From Silicimonas sp. (lineage in GTDB: Bacteria > Pseudomonadota > Alphaproteobacteria > Rhodobacterales > Rhodobacteraceae): a stretch of 64,000 nt of DNA. The notes below the pieces were generated by a model that saw nothing but the letters and a program-made list of their open reading frames with translations, searched no databases and was not told the origin of the DNA. The stretch lies in contig JAJDZT010000052.1 of assembly GCA_022824525.1 (NCBI GenBank), positions 82,047 through 146,046 on the forward strand, written 5' to 3'. The position numbers and the translations under genes are program-made. Every line of letters begins with the position of its first letter. Position 1 is the stretch's first letter. This document shows, in pieces, positions 59,537 to 64,000 of the stretch.

Positions 59537-61948
59537 ATGAACGAATCTTTTGAAAACGCTTTCCCCGTGCTCCCCTTGAGGGACATCGTGGTTTTCCCGC
59601 ACATGGTCGTGCCTCTTTTTGTTGGGCGCGACAAATCGGTCAAGGCTCTCGAAGAGGTCATGCAGGATGACAAGCAGATCTTGTTGTCCAGCCAAGTCGA
59701 CCCGTCGGTTGATGAGCCCGATGCGGATGGAATCTATGACGTCGGCGTCATCGCCAACGTCTTGCAATTGCTGAAACTTCCCGATGGAACCGTGAAGGTT
59801 CTCGTGGAAGGGCGCGAGCGTGTGAAAATCACGCGATATCTTGAAAACGAAGCCTTCTTTGAGGCCTTTGCAGAGCCGCTCTCCGAAGAAATGGGCGACG
59901 AGGAAGCCGTTCAGGCTTTGATCCGCTCCGTCGCGGAGGAATTTGAGCGTTATGCAAAGGTGAAGAAGAACGTGCCGGAAGAAGCGCTGTCGCAGGTCGC
60001 CGACACGCAGGAGCCGTCTAAACTGGCCGATTTAGTCTCCGGGCATCTTGGGATCGAGGTGGACCGAAAGCAGGCGCTTCTGGAGACGCTCGTCGTCGCC
60101 GAGCGTTTGGAATCGGTCTACGGCCTGATGCAGGGCGAAATGTCGGTTCTGCAGGTTGAGAAGAAGATCAAGACGCGCGTGAAGTCCCAGATGGAGCGCA
60201 CGCAGCGTGAGTACTATCTCAACGAACAGATGAAGGCGATCCAGAAGGAACTGGGTGACGGCGAAGAATCTAATGAGATTCTCGAACTCGAACAGAAGAT
60301 CGCAGACACGAAGTTCTCCAAGGAAGCGCGCGAAAAGGCAGAGGGCGAGCTGAAAAAACTAAAGTCCATGTCGCCGATGTCCGCGGAAGCGACCGTGGTG
60401 CGCAACTACCTCGATTGGATGCTGTCGATTCCGTGGGGCACGAAGTCTCGCGTTAAGAAGGATCTTGGCCGCGCCCAGAAGGTTTTGGATGACGATCACT
60501 ACGGTCTCGAGAAAGTCAAAGAGCGGATCGTCGAGTATCTGGCCGTTCAGCAGCGTTCGAAGAAGCTGAAGGGACCGATCCTGTGTCTCGTCGGGCCGCC
60601 GGGTGTGGGTAAGACCTCGCTCGGCAAGTCGGTCGCGAAGGCCACCGGGCGCGAGTTCATCCGAATTTCTCTGGGCGGCGTGCGCGATGAGAGCGAAATC
60701 CGCGGCCACCGGCGGACCTATATCGGCTCGATGCCCGGCAAGATCATCCAGGCGCTGAAGAAGGCGAAGACGACGAACCCGCTCATCCTGCTCGATGAGA
60801 TCGACAAAATGGGTCAGGACTTCCGGGGCGACCCGGCGTCGGCGATGCTGGAAGTGCTTGATCCGGAGCAGAATGGCACGTTCGTCGACCATTACATGGA
60901 AGTCGAATACGACCTGTCGAACGTCATGTTCCTGACCACGGCGAACTCCTACAACATGCCGGGCCCGCTTCTGGACCGGATGGAGATCATTCCGTTGGCG
61001 GGTTACACTGAGGACGAGAAATCCGAGATTGCGCGGCAGCACCTGATCGCCAAGCAGGTCAAGAACCACGGCCTTCGTGAGAAGGAATTCGAGCTGACCG
61101 ACGAGGCGCTGACCGAGATGATCCGTACCTATACCCGCGAGGCAGGGGTGCGGAATCTTGAGCGTGAGATCGCCAAGCTGGCGCGGAAAGCAGTGACGAA
61201 GATCATCAAGAAGGAAGATGAGAAGGTCACGGTAACTCCCGAGAAACTCGAAGATTTCCTGGGAGTGAAAAAGTTCCGTTATGGGCTTGCGGAGAAGGAA
61301 GACCAGATCGGTGTTGTCACCGGGTTGGCCTGGACGAGCGTTGGAGGCGATCTGCTTCAGATCGAGGCTCTGCGCCTGCCCGGCAAAGGTCGCATGAAAA
61401 CGACCGGCAAGCTGGGCGACGTCATGAAGGAGTCAATCGACGCGGCGTCCAGCTATGTCCGCTCGATCGCGCCTTCGATCGGTGTGAAGCCGCCGCAGTT
61501 CGACACGATGGACATTCACGTTCACGTGCCGGATGGGGCCACGCCGAAGGATGGTCCATCCGCCGGCCTCGCCATGGTGACTTCGATCGTTTCGGTCCTG
61601 ACGAAGATACCGGTACGCAAGGACATCGCCATGACGGGTGAGGTTTCGCTCCGCGGCAACGCGATGCCAATCGGCGGGTTGAAGGAAAAGCTGTTGGCTG
61701 CGCTTCGCGGTGGCATCAAGACGGTGCTGATCCCTGAAGAGAATGCCAAGGACTTGCCGGAGATCCCGGACAACGTGAAGGACGGGCTCGAGATCATTCC
61801 TGTCACGCACGTTTCCGAGGTTCTGAAGCACGCGCTTGTGCGCGAACCGGAGCCGATTGATTGGGACGAGGCTGCCGAGGAAGCGGCAGCGGCGGCTCGT
61901 GCTGCGGAGGCGGCTGCCAAGGCAGGATCGGGCGCGGTGGCGCACTAG
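59537..61948 (+). CDS. lon: ATP-dependent protease Lon
   Basis: An 803-residue LonA protease with all three domains. The N-terminal substrate domain begins FPVLPLRDIVVFPHMVVPLF (residues 9-28), the AAA domain has Walker A GPPGVGKTS (about 353-361) and Walker B LILLDEIDKM, and the protease domain has the catalytic Ser in GPSAGLAM (about residue 676) and Lys in GGLKEKLLA (about 718). It degrades damaged and regulatory proteins in the cytoplasm. ATG 59537 is chosen because CAAGGA lies seven bases upstream; a reading from 59387 adds 50 residues without Lon character. The C-terminus is Ala/Glu-rich. Confidence 0.97.
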   Translation: MNESFENAFPVLPLRDIVVFPHMVVPLFVGRDKSVKALEEVMQDDKQILLSSQVDPSVDEPDADGIYDVGVIANVLQLLKLPDGTVKVLVEGRERVKITRYLENEAFFEAFAEPLSEEMGDEEAVQALIRSVAEEFERYAKVKKNVPEEALSQVADTQEPSKLADLVSGHLGIEVDRKQALLETLVVAERLESVYGLMQGEMSVLQVEKKIKTRVKSQMERTQREYYLNEQMKAIQKELGDGEESNEILELEQKIADTKFSKEAREKAEGELKKLKSMSPMSAEATVVRNYLDWMLSIPWGTKSRVKKDLGRAQKVLDDDHYGLEKVKERIVEYLAVQQRSKKLKGPILCLVGPPGVGKTSLGKSVAKATGREFIRISLGGVRDESEIRGHRRTYIGSMPGKIIQALKKAKTTNPLILLDEIDKMGQDFRGDPASAMLEVLDPEQNGTFVDHYMEVEYDLSNVMFLTTANSYNMPGPLLDRMEIIPLAGYTEDEKSEIARQHLIAKQVKNHGLREKEFELTDEALTEMIRTYTREAGVRNLEREIAKLARKAVTKIIKKEDEKVTVTPEKLEDFLGVKKFRYGLAEKEDQIGVVTGLAWTSVGGDLLQIEALRLPGKGRMKTTGKLGDVMKESIDAASSYVRSIAPSIGVKPPQFDTMDIHVHVPDGATPKDGPSAGLAMVTSIVSVLTKIPVRKDIAMTGEVSLRGNAMPIGGLKEKLLAALRGGIKTVLIPEENAKDLPEIPDNVKDGLEIIPVTHVSEVLKHALVREPEPIDWDEAAEEAAAAARAAEAAAKAGSGAVAH

Positions 61949-61974
61949 CCTTCAGTTGTCTGAGCTATGAAAAG

Positions 61975-62015
61975 TCGGGCCGGGACCTTCGGGAGTTCCG
62001 GCCCGATGTCTTTTT
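61975..62015. terminator. Bidirectional terminator between convergent lon and anmK
   Basis: TCGGGCCGG (61975-61983) pairs with CCGGCCCGA (61998-62006); GTTTCC-type pairing extends inside. TGTCTTTTT follows on plus (62007-62015) and on minus CTTTT follows (bases 61971-61974), so it can serve both genes. Confidence 0.9.
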
Positions 62016-62026
62016 GCAGTCTGCCG

Positions 62027-63127
62027 CTAAAGGTCTGTTCCACGGCTGATCTTCCCGCCGCCCACGGATGTCGCTACGCCGGTTGTACCGGGTGCCGATG
62101 TCGCAAGGCCGCGGAGCACCCGAACCGCGAGGAACGCAAAAGCCTGGGCTTCCAGCATGTCGCCATCAAGCCCGACGTCTTCGACGGGCATGACTGGGCA
62201 CGAAAGACGCGCAGACAGTCCGGCCATGATCCCCGGGTTTTTTCGGCCGCCGCCAGTCACCAAAACGCGAGCGGGTGGCGTCGGGCAATGTTGTAGACCC
62301 TTTTCAACGGCAGCAGCCGTTCCAGCCGCAAGCGTGGCGGCCGCATCCGCGTTCGATAAATCGGAGACGAATTCACGCCATTTCGCGAAATCGTTCCGGT
62401 CGAGCGATTTGGGCGGCACTTTCGCAAAGTAACGTGCCGACATCATTCGATCGACGATCGGGTCGTGTGCCTTTCCCGCAAGGGTCAGAGCTCCATCGAC
62501 GTCATAGCGCTGTCCGAGGCGCTCCTGACACAGATCGTCAATCAGCGCATTGGCGGGCCCGGTGTCGAAGGCGAGGAGAGCGCCGTCCGCCTCCGGAGCG
62601 TCGGCGAGAGGGTCGAGCCAGGTGATGTTGCCGACACCGCCCAGGTTGAGGAAAGCAAGTGGTTCTGTAGCGCCGACATGTCGAGCGAGCGCCCAATGGT
62701 AGAAAGGCGCCAAAGGCGCGCCCTGGCCGCCAAGTTCCATATCCGCCGTGCGGAAATCCCAGACGACTGTTTTCTCGAGCACGCCAGCCAGCACGAGGCC
62801 GTTCCCGGCTTGCAAGGTCGTGTTCTGGTCCGGGAGGTGCGTGAGCGTTTGCCCATGAAAGCCGACGACCTCGGCGTCCGGGAACTCCGAGAGAAGCTCT
62901 GCATGTGCGTTTTCGACGACTTCAGCGGCGGCCTTCACTTCGGCCCCTTCAAGCTTGCCGAAAGCGTTGCGAATGGTGTCTCGCTCCGCGTTCGAGTAGG
63001 GACGATAGGCGTGCCGGCCAAAATCCAGAACCCGTTGCCCGTCGGTTTGCAGCATGGCCGCATCGACACCGTCAAGCGATGTCCCTGACATGGCGCCAAG
63101 AGCCCAAACCGGCCTTTCCTTGCTCAT
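62027..63127 (-). CDS. anmK: Anhydro-N-acetylmuramic acid kinase
   Basis: A 366-residue ASKHA-fold kinase of normal family length. AMSGTSLDGVDAAM (residues 12-25) is the AnmK signature, GFHGQTLTHLP (about 89-99) and FLNLGGVGNITWL (about 158-170) with AFDTGPANALIDD follow. It phosphorylates and opens 1,6-anhydro-MurNAc during cell-wall recycling. It is divergent from tyrS across 58 bases, an arrangement common in proteobacteria. It is convergent with lon. Confidence 0.95.
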   Translation of the reverse strand: MSKERPVWALGAMSGTSLDGVDAAMLQTDGQRVLDFGRHAYRPYSNAERDTIRNAFGKLEGAEVKAAAEVVENAHAELLSEFPDAEVVGFHGQTLTHLPDQNTTLQAGNGLVLAGVLEKTVVWDFRTADMELGGQGAPLAPFYHWALARHVGATEPLAFLNLGGVGNITWLDPLADAPEADGALLAFDTGPANALIDDLCQERLGQRYDVDGALTLAGKAHDPIVDRMMSARYFAKVPPKSLDRNDFAKWREFVSDLSNADAAATLAAGTAAAVEKGLQHCPTPPARVLVTGGGRKNPGIMAGLSARLSCPVMPVEDVGLDGDMLEAQAFAFLAVRVLRGLATSAPGTTGVATSVGGGKISRGTDL

Positions 63128-63185
63128 GACTTCCCCTTTGCCGCGTGCCCCAGTATAGGGCGTGAACCACGTAATGGATGAGCCG

Positions 63186-64000
63186 ATGACCTACCACCCG
63201 AAATCCGAATTCCTCGCCACGATCATGGCGCGCGGATTTCTGGCTGACTGCACCGACCTGCAGGAGCTGGACGCGCGTTTCCACAAGGAAACCGTGACCG
63301 GCTATATCGGCTTCGATCTCACGGCGACCTCGCTTCATATCGGGAATGCCGTTCAGATCATGCTTCTGCGCTGGATGCAGAAGACCGGGCACCGTCCGAT
63401 CACGCTGATGGGGGGTGGGACGACCAAGGTGGGTGATCCGTCCGGCAAGGACGAGATGCGGAAGATCCTGACGGTCGAGCAGATCAACGCGAACGCAGAC
63501 AGCATCCGCAAGGTTTTTGCGAATTACATTTCCTACGGGAATGGTCCGACAGACTCTCCGCTTGTGAACAACGCCGAGTGGCTGGATGAGCTGAAATACA
63601 TCGAGTTTCTTCGCGACATCGGAAAACACTTCACGATCAACCGCTTGCTTGCGTTTGAAAGCGTAAAGTCGCGGCTGGACCGGGAGCAGGCGCTGAGCTT
63701 CATCGAGTTCAATTACATGCTCCTTCAGGCGTATGACTTCCTGGAACTCTACCGCCGTCACGGCTGCATCCTGCAGATGGGTGGCTCTGACCAGTGGGGC
63801 AACATCGTTTCGGGGGCCGACCTGATCCGCCGGGTCGAGGGGGCCGAAGCCTTTGGTCTGACGACCCCGCTTGTGACGCGGGCCGATGGCAAGAAGATGG
63901 GCAAGTCGGCAGACGGTGCGATCTGGCTCAACGAAGATATGATGTCGTCCTATGATTTCTGGCAGTGGTGGCGGAATGTGGACGATGCCGATGTGGGCAA
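63186..64000 (+). CDS. tyrS: Tyrosyl-tRNA synthetase, N-terminal two thirds (truncated by window edge)
   Basis: The reading frame is open to the end of the window, giving 271 of the usual 410-420 residues. The class I HIGH motif is HIGN (residues 51-54) after the tyrosine-site segment [22 protein letters not shown] (about 197-206) is the tyrosine-binding motif, and KMSKS is KMGKS (237-241). It charges tRNA-Tyr. ATG 63186 gives MTYHPKSEF, typical in this group; an in-frame ATG at 63174 would add four residues. No anticodon-binding domain is within the window. Confidence 0.95.
   Translation, partial: MTYHPKSEFLATIMARGFLADCTDLQELDARFHKETVTGYIGFDLTATSLHIGNAVQIMLLRWMQKTGHRPITLMGGGTTKVGDPSGKDEMRKILTVEQINANADSIRKVFANYISYGNGPTDSPLVNNAEWLDELKYIEFLRDIGKHFTINRLLAFESVKSRLDREQALSFIEFNYMLLQAYDFLELYRRHGCILQMGGSDQWGNIVSGADLIRRVEGAEAFGLTTPLVTRADGKKMGKSADGAIWLNEDMMSSYDFWQWWRNVDDADVG

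Noticed and set aside
1-64000. CRISPR arrays, insertion sequences, prophage genes, tRNA or rRNA genes
   Set aside because: No regularly spaced repeats, transposase or integrase motifs, or cloverleaf-capable sequences with conserved TTCRA arms were seen by eye.

Overview
The window looks like chromosomal DNA of a high-GC alphaproteobacterium, most likely a marine Rhodobacterales (Roseobacter-type) species. The basis is family-level similarity of nearly every protein, the many ABC transporters of organic nitrogen and carbon compounds, tight ATGA-type gene overlaps, and a dispersed GC-rich hairpin plus GGATATTTT intergenic element. No tRNA, rRNA, IS element, prophage or CRISPR array was seen.

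Region by region. (1) 1-3371: tail of an ABC ATPase, a GNAT acetyltransferase, two permeases and an NMT1/THI5-like binding protein form one coupled operon closed by a clear terminator. (2) 3372-4852: a possible structured RNA, a hairpin that includes the ribosome-binding site of an unknown membrane protein, and that protein's gene. (3) 4853-10197 (minus): a branched-chain-amino-acid-type (HAAT) transporter livHMGF followed by otnK-otnC of tetronate catabolism. (4) 10339-16589: GNAT, LysR, an SHMT-like PLP enzyme, a cupin, a Tat-exported binding protein that may serve the liv genes, and a polytopic membrane protein. (5) 16814-22050 (plus): hyuA, an 18-codon mini-ORF, a DUF1801 gene, hyuB and a cystathionine-gamma-lyase-type enzyme, all overlapping. 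(6) 22086-33547: a myo-inositol catabolic cluster (aldolase, iolB, iolC and iolD on minus; Gfo/Idh, iolE, DUF4240 and a second Gfo/Idh on plus) around a perfect 18-bp LacI-type operator, with a LacI repressor further on. A TetR gene with a membrane protein and twin operators, and a TPM-domain protein, lie in between. (7) 33593-38568: enoyl-CoA hydratase, then a lone periplasmic binding protein paired with a large chemoreceptor. (8) 38681-42990: an frcBCA-like sugar ABC transporter with a divergent ROK regulator. (9) 43001-54728 (minus): a second livHMGF with its binding protein, and a peptide-type ABC transporter with two tandem binding proteins. (10) 54929-64000: SDR, SelO, GNAT plus nucleoside hydrolase, a small membrane protein, lon, anmK and the start of tyrS.

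The common theme is scavenging. Six ABC import systems (one truncated) lie beside catabolic modules for inositol, tetronates, hydantoin- or oxoproline-like compounds and nucleosides. Regulatory architecture is visible in several places: LacI, TetR and LysR-type palindromes, and stem-loops placed just after binding-protein genes.

Start codons were chosen by overlap, Shine-Dalgarno sequence and family length. All functional calls come from reading translated sequence and recalled family features, not from database searches.
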